Notes under the pieces: generated by a model
What the model saw: the letters and a program-made list of their open reading frames with translations, nothing else
What the model was told of the DNA's origin: nothing
Database searches by the model: none
Assembly (NCBI GenBank): GCA_016946835.1
Contig: JACVTC010000051.1
Location: 399,501-463,500 of the forward strand
DNA length: 64,000 bases
From: Neocallimastix lanati (nom. inval.)
Taxonomy: Eukaryota > Neocallimastigomycota > Neocallimastigomycetes > Neocallimastigales > Neocallimastigaceae
Reading direction: 5' to 3'
Made by a program: the position numbers and the translations under genes
Shown: positions 9,651 to 21,465 of the stretch, in pieces
Layout of the letters: every line of letters begins with the position of its first letter
How positions within the stretch are numbered: position 1 is the stretch's first letter

Positions 9651-11300
9651 AATAAAGATAAATATAGAGTACAGATGTGTTATTTTTGTAACAAAGAAGG
9701 TCATAAGAAATATAACTGTCTAAAATTTAATTATTTTGAATATTTAAAATACCAAAGAATGCTTAATGAAGAACCAAGTGGTTCAACTAATCCCAGAAAT
9801 GAATGTTTAAACTACTAAGAGGGAGTGAACGTTCTCTCTTAAATTTCAATAACGTTCCTGAGACAAAGTAATATTTTGTTGATGCTGCCAAAAGAAAGGA
9901 GTTTCTTTAGATGCTGGAACGGAAATTAGGAAAGCTAATGCTAATACGGCTAGTAAAAACGATATTTTCCAAATAGATGAAGAAGAGAAAGATGAAGTAG
10001 AAAAAGAAATTGATTTATCAAAATGGAAAATATTAAAACCTAAAGTTAGAAAGAACTTAAAGGCAACTATTTCTAAGGAGATTACTATATGTAATGATTC
10101 TTCTCAAGATTTAAATATTAAGAATAATCATGTAATTAATGATAATAAATTAAATAAAGATGAAGATATTAAAAATTATATTTATAAAAATAAGTATAAA
10201 TTTAATAAAGAAAGTAATATGTATGATTATAAAAATATCGGTGTCAATAATAAAAATAAATTATTGAAACATTTAAACATGATATTTGAAATTTTCAGAA
10301 AATATGAAATAAAAATCAATATTGAAAAATGTTCCTTTTTCCAAGAAGAAGTTGAAGTTTTAGGTCATATAGTTACTAATAAAGGTTTACAAGCAATGGA
10401 TTCCAAGGTTAATACAGTTAAAAACTGGTTTAGACCTTGCAATATTAATGAATTACAATCTTTCCTGGGTACCGCTCTCTTAAATAAACTTTTAAGAATG
10501 AATGTTTCATTTATATGAACAAAAGAACAACAATCTAGCTTTGATAAATTAAAAAATTCTATTATTTATGCTCCTATTTTAGATTTTCCCAATTATAATA
10601 AACAATTTATAATTAGAACTGATGCTTCATAAGATGGTTTAGGTAGAGTATTATTACAAATAAATGAAGAAGATGGACTAGAACATCTTGTACATTTTAT
10701 TAATAGAACTTTATGAAAAAGCGGAAAGAAATTATTGTATCACAGATTTAGAAGGTACTACGGTATATTTCTGTGCAAAAAAATTTAAATCTTATATTTC
10801 CGGAAATAAATTCGAAACACTACTATTTACATACTATGAAACTTTAGTTGATTTATTTAATAATAAAGAACCTAATAATATGAGGGCATATTAGATGGTG
10901 CATTATCATTAGTATGCTAAGAATAAAGATAACTGATCATCAAGGTAAGAAAAATTCTCTTGCATATGCTCTCTCAAGAATTAAGTCAAATAATCAAAAT
11001 ATTAATGAAAATAAGAGTATAATAGAAATATCTAGTAAAAGGGAAGTATCATCTCAGGAGGAAAAGAATAAAGAATTAGAAAATAAGGACAATAAGAAAC
11101 CAGAAAATAAAGATATTAAGAAATCAGAAAATTTTAATAAAAATGAAAATCTAAAAATTTCTAATGTAAAAAATTCAAAAATTAATTTAGACAAAAAATT
11201 TAAAAATTTCAATATTATTTCAAATTTAAGAATTTCGAGGGAAAAAGTAAAAGTATATAAAAGATCCAAAAATCATGAAAAATTATATATATATAAATAG
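9651..11300 (+). pseudogene. Decayed gypsy element (element 3): gag zinc knuckle, RT, RNase H fragments
   Basis: At 9677-9720 a CCHC knuckle is readable (CYFCNKEGHKKYNC). At 10219-10518 is the C-terminal part of gypsy RT, with EKCSFF, EVLGHIVTNKGLQ and ELQSFLGTA motifs. RNase H follows at about 10530-10690 (APILDFPNYNKQF, RTDAS) with in-frame stops. The LAYALSR block that closes RNase H appears at about 10960, followed by a Lys/Asn-rich tail to 11300. Frames shift repeatedly and the catalytic YVDD block is missing, so it is dead. It has been split by the insertion of element 2. Confidence 0.75.
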
Positions 11301-11770
11301 AAATAGAAATAAATATAAATGGGTTATTTTTTTTTTTTTCATAAACATATTATTTATAATAAATAAATTAAATATTATTAAATATTATTATTATTTTAAC
11401 AAAAAATGTTAAAATATATTTGAAATTATATATTATTAAATATTATTTCTTTATTTTATTATTTATTGAAATTTTAAATAGTATTATTTATTTATCAATA
11501 ATAATTTAAGCCACCTTTACATTAACGGTTCATTAAAGTACACTACTTTTCATATAAATGTCATGTTCCGAAATGCAACATTCCGAAATGCACCACAGAA
11601 ACCATTCGATATTTAATTTTATTTAAAAAGTAATCTTTTAAATTACATTGAATTAACCATTAACAAAAGAAAGATGTGTATCATCTATATTTTCAAAAAT
11701 TCAAAAAAAAATTACGTCAAAATAAAATAAAATAAAAATTTTTTAAATATATTTTTCTATTGAAACTATT

Positions 11771-11866
<96 letters not shown>

Positions 11867-13871
11867 TTTTTTAATAATAAAAAATATAATTTTTTTATTA
11901 GTTTATAAATACGATGTTGTAACTAATACTTTCATGATTTACATGTAATATTAATAATAAAATTTTATTAAAAGATTAGAACTGATAAAGCTATGAATTA
12001 TTAAAATAATAAAAATCAAAATGGTTGATTTAAAAATTTAAAAATTTAGTATTTCATTTAGAATAATTAAAGTATATTTTATTAGCATGATAAATTTTTA
12101 TGGTATATTAATAAAATTAATACGTACAAAAGTTAAATAAAAATAATTTTTAATTTTTTTTTTTTTTTATTTTGTTTTCATTGGAATTAAGGTTTATTTA
12201 TGTTTTATCCTTTTATTACTACTATTAATTTGAAATGAGAAATAAATATATATATTTGAATAACATTTTTATAAGTAAATTCCATATATTTTAAAATAAA
12301 AGATAAATATATATGTGTATATATTACTCATAAATATTATTTTTTAATATTTATTAGAGATTATGACATATTAAAACGAATATTTTTTATTTATTTACTT
12401 ATTATTATTTTTTTTTATTGAAAATTAAAAAAAAAAAAAAATTTAGTTTAATTAATTATAAATAATTATTTTTGAACATAAAGTTTAATAATTAATGTTC
12501 AAAATTCAAGAACTCATTATATAATGGATAAAATATATGTAAAATTTATTTATACATCAGTAAATAAAAAAAAAAAAATTTAATAATTTTTATGTGTTAC
12601 GAGTTAAAAGACCAATATATATGTATATTTATTTAAAAAATTTTTTATCCATTATATAATGTATAAATAATGTATAAATAAATTTTACATATATTTTTTA
12701 AGAAGTGATATTAAACTGAGATTAAATAATTTATTAATGAAAAATAAATTTTATTGTTAATAATAAAAGAAAAATTTAATACAAAAAACTAAATAATGGT
12801 AATAAAAAGACTAATAAAAAGAAGTTTATTAACTATTAATATGTTGATTTATTTTTTTTAAAAAAAGCATAAATAATGATTAAAATAAAATTTTATACTT
12901 TCAAAAATAATAAAAAATAAATATAATAATTAAAATTTATTTTTTCTTATCAATTAATCAATTAAAAAAACTATAATTTTTTTTATTCATCAAAGTTTTA
13001 TATTTATTTTTAGTTATAACAGATTTTAAAAGCTTTTTTTTTTTCTATCATTTTAAGTTAATTGTATTAATAAATAATATTTCCTCTATTATAATTATAT
13101 TCTAAGATTTTTAACATCAAAGTTTTATAATCATTAAGTTTATTCTTTAAAAAAAAAAAAAAAATTAAAATATTTTTATCTTTGTGTTATACGAAATCAC
13201 ATTATGCTAAAAGTATTAATCATTTATAAAAATTTTTATACATTTGATTAATTTTATATTTTTTCATTAGTAATTTTTTTTTAATAAAATTTTTATACAT
13301 TGATTAATTTCATACTGTTTTCATTAGTATTTTTTTTATAAAATTTTTATTTATTTTCTAAGATTTTTTTTCTTTTACTGTATATGTACATTTATTTAAA
13401 TAAAAAAAGAAAATTAAAAGAGTTAAAAAGCATAATTTTTATGGTAATTAATTCTTTTTTATATACATATATATATATTTATATTTAAAAAAATTTTTTT
13501 TTTATGCTTATTTTACATATAAATCTTTAATATATAATTTTTTTTTTCAATATTTTTTATTTATTATTATTATTATTTTTTATTTTTTTTTTTTTATTTT
13601 TTTTTTTTTTTTTTATTTTTAAATTTACATATACTATAAATAAATAACCTTTAAATATGAAACAGATACAAAAATCTTTTTAATAATATTATCAATAGAT
13701 ATTATATTTTTTTAAAAAAAATATATATGTATATAATAAAAATAAAAGAAAAAATTAATAATAAAATAAATCCCATTATAATATTACCATTATATTAAAT
13801 ATATATAATTAAAAAATTAAGTAAAAATAACAAGTAAAATATAATAGAATAAAAGTAAAGTAATTTTTTTT
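11301..13871. other. AT-rich gene-free stretch
   Basis: Contains an (AAT)n to (ATT)n inverted pair at about 11777-11866, numerous A/T homopolymers and (TA)n runs. A somewhat less AT-rich patch at about 11510-11610 has a repeated TTCCGAAATGCA motif (11567-11589), but no coding signal. Confidence 0.55.
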
Positions 13872-14214
13872 ATGGCTAGTGTTGCAACTCCGAATGAATA
13901 TAATGAAAAAACAAATGCTTCAATAGTACCAGATAAAAATGATTTAGTACGATTAAAAAACGAAGATATAAAAAAAAATAATGAGAAGCAAAGTAATGAA
14001 AAAAGGAAAAAAAAAATTTTTTTTTTTTCTTTTCTATTTATTTTAATGAAAATAAATACATATTTATTGTTACTCAAGGGGAAAAATTACATATTTTTTT
14101 ACCGGGGAATTTTTTTTAATAAAAATTAAAAATTAGAAATATTAAGAAAATAAAAAAAAAATAATAATAATTTGGAATAATGAATCAATACTAAGGATTA
14201 TAAATATTCACAAG

Positions 14215-14251
<37 letters not shown>

Positions 14252-15058
14252 TACTTGATATGATATATAATCATATCTCAATTTACATATATATTTGCAC
14301 TTTATTTTATTTTTTTTTTTTTTAAAACAAATAAAAAACAAAAATATCATAAAAATAAATAATACAACGAGTATATTACCAAAAATATAATATAAATAAA
14401 TAATACAACTAGTATATTACCAAAAATACAATAAAAATAAATAATACAACTAGTATATTACCAAAAATACAATAAAAATAAATAATACAACTAATATATT
14501 ACCAAAAATACAATAAAAATAAATAATACAAGTAGTATATTACCAAAAATACAACAAAAATAAATAATACAACTTGTATATTACAACTATAGAATAAACT
14601 ATATATTTAATATTCAATAATAAATAATATACTAAATAAAATATTACTTATAAATTAAATAATATCGTTATTTATTAGTTTTTTTTTTTTTTTTTCTTTT
14701 AAAAAATAAAATAGATTAAATTATTAATAGAATTTACTCTTTTATATATATATATATATATATCATATCATAACAATTAATACTTATAGATTTTATAAAA
14801 AAATCTTTCTCAATATCAAATTCAAAGAATTCATCAAAAAATAAAAATAATAATAATAATAATAATAGCAGCAATAACAATAATTCAAATAAGAACAAAA
14901 ACTCACAATCATTGAATTTTAATGGGAAAAAGAAAGGTTTATATAAAAATTTAATTTATTAGATTATAACTTTTTTCTTATATATATAATTATTCATTAT
15001 ATTTATCAATCATCTTATAGCTTTCTACTATAAAAATTCCAATATATATAAATTATAA
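13872..15058 (+). CDS. Hypothetical Asn/Ser/Lys-rich protein, three-exon model
   Basis: I do not recognise this protein. The model joins 13872-13992, 14790-14936 and 15021-15058. Each junction uses GT..AG and keeps one open frame of about 101 residues. Exon 1 begins MASVATPNEYNEK and uses balanced codons, unlike the surroundings. Exon 2 is rich in Asn and Ser with a polyasparagine run. Exon 3 is a short tail to a TAA stop. Intron 1 is about 800 bp, long for this window, and contains a tandem array. Further exons downstream cannot be excluded: coding-like snippets exist near 16495-16530. The model rests only on frame and splice-site agreement. Confidence 0.33.
14334..14580. repeat. 41-bp tandem array, about six copies
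   Basis: The unit contains AATAAATAATACAACTAGTA followed by TATTACCAAAAATACAATAAA. Copies differ at one to three positions (for example ACGAGT, ACTAAT, CAAGTAGT). The array lies in the proposed first intron of the hypothetical gene at 13872. Confidence 0.85.
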
Positions 15059-15125
15059 AAAGGAAAAAAATTTTTATTAACTTAATAATAATATAGTTAT
15101 ATTATCGAAGTAATAAATAATATAG

Positions 15126-15172
<47 letters not shown>

Positions 15173-15425
15173 TTTTAATGATTTAAATGTATTACAAAAA
15201 ATGAAAAATAAAAAAAAAATATAGATTCGCATAAACCACTGATATATATATATATTAAATAAATAAAATAAAAAATAAAATAAAATAAAAAATAAAATAA
15301 AATAAAAAATAAAATGAAATAAAAAATAAAATGAAATAAAAAATAAAATGAAATAAAAAATAAAATGAAATAAAAAATAAAATGAAATAAAAAATAAAAT
15401 GAAATAAAAAATAAAATAAAAGGAG
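15126..15425. repeat. A45 tract and AAAATAAAATGAAATA tandem array
   Basis: A homopolymer of about 45 A at 15126-15170 is followed, at about 15260-15425, by A-rich units of 16 bp alternating AAATAAAATGAAATAA. The minus-strand open frame across it is a simple-sequence shadow. Confidence 0.8.
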
Positions 15426-15905
15426 AAATAAAATATTCTAATAAGAAAATCATATTGAATCTTTTATTTTAATAAAAACTTTATTTCTTTATGAATAATC
15501 AATACATATAATATGATAAATATAATGAAAAATCAAATTAAAATTGAAAAATAATAAAATAATAAATAAATATGTACATTATATCTTCAATAGAGTTGAA
15601 TTTTTATTAATATCTATTAAAAAAAAAATAAAAAAGTAATGAGTCAATAATAAAAAAATAAATAATGATAACAAAAAAAAATTTTTTTTCTTTTCTTCTA
15701 AGAATGAATATAATTTAAAAAAAAAAAAAAAAAAATCTAAAAATAAATAATAAATGAATAAATAAATAAAATAAAATAAAATAAAATAAATATACTAAAT
15801 AAATTGGTTGAAATATATCCAGTAATAAAAGCTTAAGAAAAACTGAAAAGAAAAATAATAATTAATAATTAATAATATAAATAAGAAATAAATACTTTTT
15901 TTTTT

Positions 15906-16275
15906 ATAATAAATTTTTATTATTAATAATTTATATTTTATAATTAATAATTTATATTTTATAATTAATAATTTATATTTTATAATTAATAATTTATATT
16001 TTATATTTTATATTTTATATTTTATATTTTATATTTTATATTTTATATTTTATATTTTATATTTTATATTTTATATTTTATATTTTATATTTTATATTTT
16101 ATATTTTATATTTTATATTTTATATTTTATATTTTATATTTTATATTTTATATTTTATATTTTATATTTTATATTTTATATTTTATATTTTATATTTTAT
16201 ATTTTATATTTTATATTTTATATTTTATATTTTATATTATATTTTATATTTTATATTTTATATTTTATATTTATT
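15906..16275. repeat. TATATTTTATATTTT minisatellite
   Basis: Starts with four copies of a 20-22 bp TTATATTTTATAATTAATAA unit and passes into a pure run of TATTTTA-type heptamers of about 280 bp. One TATTATATTTT variant interrupts it near 16237. Confidence 0.85.
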
Positions 16276-17361
16276 TATATTATATATTTTTATATATCAT
16301 TGTATGAAATTATAATATTTATTATAATTTATTATTAAAATTCTTGAACTATTGACATGAAAAAATTTAAAGAATAAAGTTTTAAATCAATCAATTAATT
16401 AAAAAAAATTTAAAAAAAATTTAAAAAAATTTAAAAAAATATTTTTTGTACTAAAATACATTCTTTTTTTCTTTTTCTTTTTTTATTTTTAACTAAGAAT
16501 AGCCCATCAACTATACCAATAGTTTTGGTTAGGAAGTTCTAGTAAAATTGTATACTCATAAAAATGATTAATAATAAAATAATCATCATATTAATTATAA
16601 AATAATAAAATAATATATATATATATCAAATAAGATTTTTATTTTTAATCTTTTTTTTTTATAAAAAAAAAAAAAAAGGAATTTCTAAGTATTTCCTTCA
16701 TAGCAATCATTTGATAAAACCTTCATAAAATGTGATTAATGGTAGCAGCCACAACTTTACTTTGCAAAGAAATTTTTCTTATAAACTTTTTTATTATTAT
16801 TTTTTAATATTATATTTATGTAATTTTATTAATACGATATTAGTATATTAATATAATAATTATTATTATTATTTATTATTATTATTGTTGTTATTATTAT
16901 TTATAATTTATTATTTATTATTATTATTATTATTTATTATTTATTATTTATTATTATTTATTACTTATTATTTATTACTTATTATTTATTTAATTATTAT
17001 TATTTATTATTTATTATTTATTATTATTTATTAATCGTTTATTTATTAATAAATACTCTTAATAATAATAATAATATTTTTTTCCAAATATTAAAAATAT
17101 ATATATATATATTTTTCATTTATGTTTGCAAATAATTAACTAAAGTATTATAAAAAAATAATATTAACATAACATAATTTATTATTTTATTCAATCTTTA
17201 CTTTAATTTTGTTTATTATTCTACTATTTATTTTATTTTATTTTATTTTATTTATTTTATTTTATTCAATCTTTACTTTACGTTCAATATTCTACTATTT
17301 ATTTTATTGTATTTTATTTATATACATAAATATGTTTTATTAATTATTTTCAGAACTATGA
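16276..17361. other. Gene-free AT-rich stretch with two less AT-rich islands
   Basis: Islands at about 16490-16560 and 16680-16790 have near-normal base composition. The first contains AAG followed by an open NSPSTIPIVL reading and a GTTAGG donor-like site, so it could be an exon of the hypothetical gene upstream; this is weak. The remainder is TTATTTA-type repeats (16850-17040) and TTTTA runs. Confidence 0.4.
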
Positions 17362-17472
17362 TTTTTTTTTTTTTATTTCCAATGTGTACCGCCCTGTGCC
17401 CCCCTCAAGACATGGGAATATTAAGGTAGTCACAACACTTGGTGGATATAGTCCCTACTGGACAGCCTTACT
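17362..17472 (-). mobile_element. Short poly(A)-tailed retroposon, copy A
   Basis: On the minus strand the unit starts GTAAGGCTGTCCAGTAGGGAC, passes through ACTACCTTA and ends in an A tract (a plus-strand T run at about 17362-17374). The same blocks in the same order occur at 52993-53107. Composition is far richer in G+C than the flanks. It is probably the 3' end of a LINE or a SINE; no coding sequence is visible. Confidence 0.6.
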
Positions 17473-18838
17473 GTTTATTCTATGAGAAAATTAATGATTA
17501 ATTCAAATGATAAATTATTTTAATCTAAAATGTTTTAAATATTATTATATTTTAAGAAATCTTAAACATTGAAATAATGATAAAAAATTTATTATTAAAT
17601 ATATTAACTTTTATATATAATTAAATTTTTTATATTTGAATTTATTTTATTTTATTTTATTTTATTTTTTTTTTTCATTTTTTCATTTAATTTATATTAT
17701 ATATAAGTGTATTGTAATTTATTTTTTTATAACCCTAACCCATCAAATAAATGAAATGTTGAATTTATAACTAATTAATTTCAATTATCTACGTATGATA
17801 TCACGTGTATTTATTTATATTATGATTTTTTATATACTTAAAACAATATTTATATTAATTTCAAATATTCAAATTAATTATATAATTATAAATTAATCAT
17901 AATATTTATATTACTATATTATTATTATCTTATAATTAAATACTATTATTATGTAACTTAATAAAGGATAAAAGAGAGATGTAAAAATCTATCTTCTATG
18001 TTCTTTGTAAGGTTATTGTATAATTATTGCAATAGTAATATATTATAGATATTTCATTATTAAATAAAATAAATAATTTTAAAATCAAATTAATTTAATA
18101 ATTCTAATTATCAAAGTTTATTATAAATAAATTTTTATAATATTTTCATACCTTGAAGAAGGGCGAGGGAAAGGCTAAAGGACAGTTCATACTGAAAGTT
18201 TTTAAAAAAAAAATAATAAATAAATAAATAAATAAATAAAATAAAAAATTTTCGCCCTAAGGTTAGTTATTCAGAAAAAGCAAGGAAAAACAAAAAAACA
18301 AAAAAAAAAAAAAAGAAAAGGAAAAAAAAGAACAATTTAGTTTATTTGGAAATATAATAGTTTATTATATGATTTTATCTTTACTACAATTAAACCTTAA
18401 TATTCATTTTACAGGACTATTTCGAATTATTTACTATTAATAATTATATTTATTTATAGGTATATTATTACTATATATATATATATAGTAATAACCTTTC
18501 AAAGTTTTTTTTTTTTTTTTTTTTTTTGAGGAAAAAAGCTGTTCTAAAAATCTTTAATAATTCATAATTTTTTTTTTTTTATTGCCCATGTAATAATAAA
18601 GATTTTATATATTAAAAATTTAAAATCTCCTCCCATAACCATATATGTACTTTTTCAATCCATTTATACATCTATTTCAACAGTATTCAAATAATTTATT
18701 CAAAATTTATTTAATTTTTTAGTTATTTACAATTTATAATTAACTAACAACATTAATATAGAAAATATATAAAAAAACATATATATATATATATATTTTT
18801 TTTTTTTTAAGAAAATTTTATTGTTGAACAAACAATTT

Positions 18839-18931
<93 letters not shown>

Positions 18932-19036
18932 TATAACAATAATACTAAATAAAAAATAAAAAATAAAAAATAAAAATAAAAATAAATAAATAAAAAATAA
19001 TAAAAAAATACAAATAAAAAAAAAAATACATTTCCT
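17473..19036. other. AT-rich gene-free stretch
   Basis: A GC-richer island at about 18150-18200 reads as an exon-like segment on either strand: AG..GT borders on the minus strand (18191 down to 18152), or an open KKGEGKAKGQFILKVF reading on the plus strand. No neighbouring exon could be joined. The rest is low complexity. Confidence 0.4.
18841..18932. repeat. (TAA)n microsatellite, about 30 units
   Basis: An almost pure TAA run; the polyisoleucine frame on the minus strand is a shadow of it. It lies about 100 bp before the SINE-like insertion. Confidence 0.9.
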
Positions 19037-19049
19037 ATTGGAAACCATT

Positions 19050-19121
19050 GCCATGTTGGTCCAGTCGGTTAGGACGATACAGGTCACTGTAGAGGGCGGG
19101 GTTCGAATCCTCGGCATGGCA
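19050..19121 (+). tRNA. tRNA-related head of the SINE (not a functional tRNA gene)
   Basis: The acceptor pairs GCCATGT with GCATGGC, the D-stem pairs GTCC with GGAC around AGTCGGTTA, and the T-stem pairs CGGGG with CCTCG around TTCGAAT. It is followed by discriminator A and CCA. The anticodon arm is irregular: TACAG/CTGTA close a short loop containing GTCA, and no U33 precedes a triplet, so no amino-acid identity can be given. A-box and B-box sequences are both present and could drive pol III transcription. Confidence 0.6.
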
Positions 19122-19498
19122 CCAAATAATCGGATGAGGTTTCTATCCTGGGATATCATGAGACCACACGTGATGTCCATAAGGCTTTCCCTCAGATGCT
19201 TATTTCACCCAACCCTGATACTACGCTTTGAATTGAAGCATAGACCTTGATGATTGTAAAATTTCCAATCGCCAATGATTACACCCACTAGGGAGGAGTT
19301 AATGGTTCCGTTCTGATGCTCGTGGTCATTAGAGATATATGTAGGAACGTTAGGAATGCATCTCCGGGCAGTGTGTAACGACGATTGAGAGCGGCGAAGC
19401 TGATACAGTATGCCAATAACTCATCACCTTACAGTTAATTAATAACTGTATGGCCATATGGGAGATGGGTACCCATATGTGCAAGTCTATGTTTTTTT
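19050..19498 (+). mobile_element. tRNA-headed SINE-like retroposon with 13-bp target duplication
   Basis: A 449-bp island of near-normal base composition in very AT-rich DNA. It is bounded on both sides by the direct repeat ATTGGAAACCATT (19037-19049 and 19499-19511). The head is a 72-nt tRNA-like sequence followed by CCA; the body (about 19125-19485) is non-coding with no similarity I recognise; the tail ends in a run of T just before the duplication. Head, body, tail and duplication are the standard architecture of a tRNA-derived SINE. Movement would need a LINE reverse transcriptase, and LINE relics lie 130 bp away, though a partnership is only inference. Confidence 0.8.
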
Positions 19499-19628
19499 AT
19501 TGGAAACCATTAATAAATAAATATTATATATATAAGTTTATTATGTATATTTATAACTTTGAATCAATTTTTAAGATTTCTTTACAAAATTTATCAATTT
19601 CACGATATTATATTTTAAATTATTATTA

Positions 19629-19660
<32 letters not shown>

Positions 19661-19906
19661 GCAGCAAACTTGTTTCATCTTTATTAATTAAATATTTGAA
19701 AAAATACATGTAATAAAAAAAAAAAAAAAAAAAAAAAGATAAAAAAATAAACAAAACAAAAAAAAAAAAACACAAAATAAAATAAAATAAAATAATGGTA
19801 TAAAATATTCTAGTTTCATTTAATTAATATCTGTAAGATTTCACAAGGGCATTGTTATACTGAAGTATAATAATTAATTTTGACTTCACAATATTAATCA
19901 TAATTT

Positions 19907-20227
19907 TTAAGATACGAAATTATGATCTTCATTGGTTGCGTTAGCCCTGCTGTCCTGTCTTATTGTTTCTTCAGCATTGACTCTCTTGGTAGTAGTAGTA
20001 CGATTCGATTTGAACCTATTGAACAAAGACCATTGCTGGCCAATAGCAATAGGTATAATCGATTGAAGAAGTGCCGCAGTAACCACCAAGAATGGAGTAT
20101 CAGAATAAGCACCTGATTTCATCTGGCACTTAAATAGATCCTTCCATTCCCTTGTACTGTTATTAATACTTTGACCTCCAAGAAGGAAATTAAACACTTT
20201 TTCATACACACTAGAATCAACATACAC
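19907..20227 (-). pseudogene. C-terminal domain of LINE ORF2, outer copy
   Basis: Residues include FNFLLGG, a segment SDTPFLVVTAALLQSI, and a charged C-terminus with VNAEETIRQDSRANAT. The same motifs recur in the nested copy at 20841-20593 (FLLGG, SETPFLVRSAALLTEI, VNAENAVRQASRANAS). This paired conservation shows a defined C-terminal domain after the zinc finger. Its function is unknown to me. Confidence 0.65.
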
Positions 20228-20335
20228 ATTATTTTCAATACTATTACTAACATTACTAATAATACTATTACTAATATTACTATTACTATTATTACTATTA
20301 CTATTATTACTATTTCTATTATTACTATTACTATT

Positions 20336-21465
20336 TTTTTTTTTTTTTTTATAGCCGCAATTATTGCGAACTTTAATCTTTATTTATTTATTCTTATATA
20401 AAATACATGAATACTTTTAATTTTAATAAAAAATAAAAAAAAAACACAGAATTAATAAAATAAATAAATATTATTTGTCCAATATGAACATAATAATAAA
20501 TGAAATAGTAACGTGAAATAAAAAGTATTAATCAAAAATAAGTGTATAAATAAATTCAGAAAAAAGTTCATAGGCAACGAAACCTCATCTCCTTATGGAT
20601 TAGGGTTTGAATTGACTATCTGAAAGAAATTATGGTCTTCTCCTTCAGAGGCATTGGCCCTACTAGCCTGTCTTACTGCGTTTTCAGCGTTGACGCTCCT
20701 GGTTAGTTTTCGCTTATACTTTCGGAATAGTAACCCTTGCCGATTACTAGTCCGAGGCATAATTTCTGTTAAGAGAGCCGCAGATCGCACCAAGAACGGC
20801 GTTTCTGAATAATCACCAGAAAAAATTTGGTTCTTAAACAAAAATATTCCATTCCTTTTTGTAATTTAAATCTATTATATCTGCATCCCTTCCACCAAGA
20901 AGAAAGTTATACAATCGGTACCACTGTCACATATATATTTACACACTCATTATTCAGAAAATTACTTAAATTACCACGATTTTCACCAATTGAACTATTC
21001 ACTAAATTAGAAGTAAAGATATTATAATTTTCACTATCACTAATATTAGTATTTCTATTTTCACTATCACTATTTCTACTATTATTAACAATATTATTTC
21101 TACTGTTAATATTATTAGTATTATACACTTCGTTACTACTATCAGAATCAGAACTTAGTTCTATATTATTCATATCTGTGATAACAGTGTCTACATTACT
21201 ATTAGATATTGGACAATATTTAGAAATAATATAAAATATTTCATAAAGAATTTCAAAATCCTTAAAATATTTCATTCGAAATTCACGGAAAAGATAGCAT
21301 TTAGAAAACCAATGTTCCAATCGAGGATTACTATTTTTTCTATAACAACAAGGACACCTTTCAGGACAAGTTTTCTTCAATCATTTTGGCGGCTTTGGCA
21401 ACACGAGCATCGAATTTATATCCACATCTGGCGCGAAGTACCCATCGGAAGCCAATGTATTACTA
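20336..21465 (-). mobile_element. 5'-truncated LINE nested in the outer LINE (inner copy L2)
   Basis: Begins near 21465 with a GYKFDARVAKAAK segment, followed by the zinc finger and C-terminal domain, a 3' UTR of about 240 bp ending TTCGCAATAATTGCGGC, and poly(A) (plus-strand T run 20335-20350). Both sides are (AATAGT)n, the Asn/Ser repeat of the outer copy, so it landed inside that repeat and its exact duplication cannot be read. Confidence 0.7.
20593..21380 (-). pseudogene. LINE ORF2 3' part, inner copy: zinc finger plus C-terminal domain
   Basis: The frame at 21380-20907 carries CPERCPCCYRK..PRLEHWFSKC, the CCHC-type finger found after LINE reverse transcriptases. An Asn/Ser/Asp-rich linker of about 90 residues follows. 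A frameshift near 20920 moves the reading to the frame at 20841-20593, which carries SGDYSETPFLVRSAALL and the VNAENAVRQASRANAS tail. RT and endonuclease domains are absent by 5' truncation. Confidence 0.7.

Noticed and set aside
11760-11948. Open frame of Ile/Leu repeats
   Set aside because: AAT/ATT triplet array, no protein features beyond the repeat.
15175-15453. Minus-strand frame rich in Phe/Ile
   Set aside because: Produced by the 16-bp A-rich tandem array.
18818-19180. 120-residue minus-strand frame
   Set aside because: Antisense of the SINE head plus the (TAA)n array.
19038-19250. 70-residue frame through the SINE head
   Set aside because: It reads across the tRNA-like head and target duplication, so it is not a protein.
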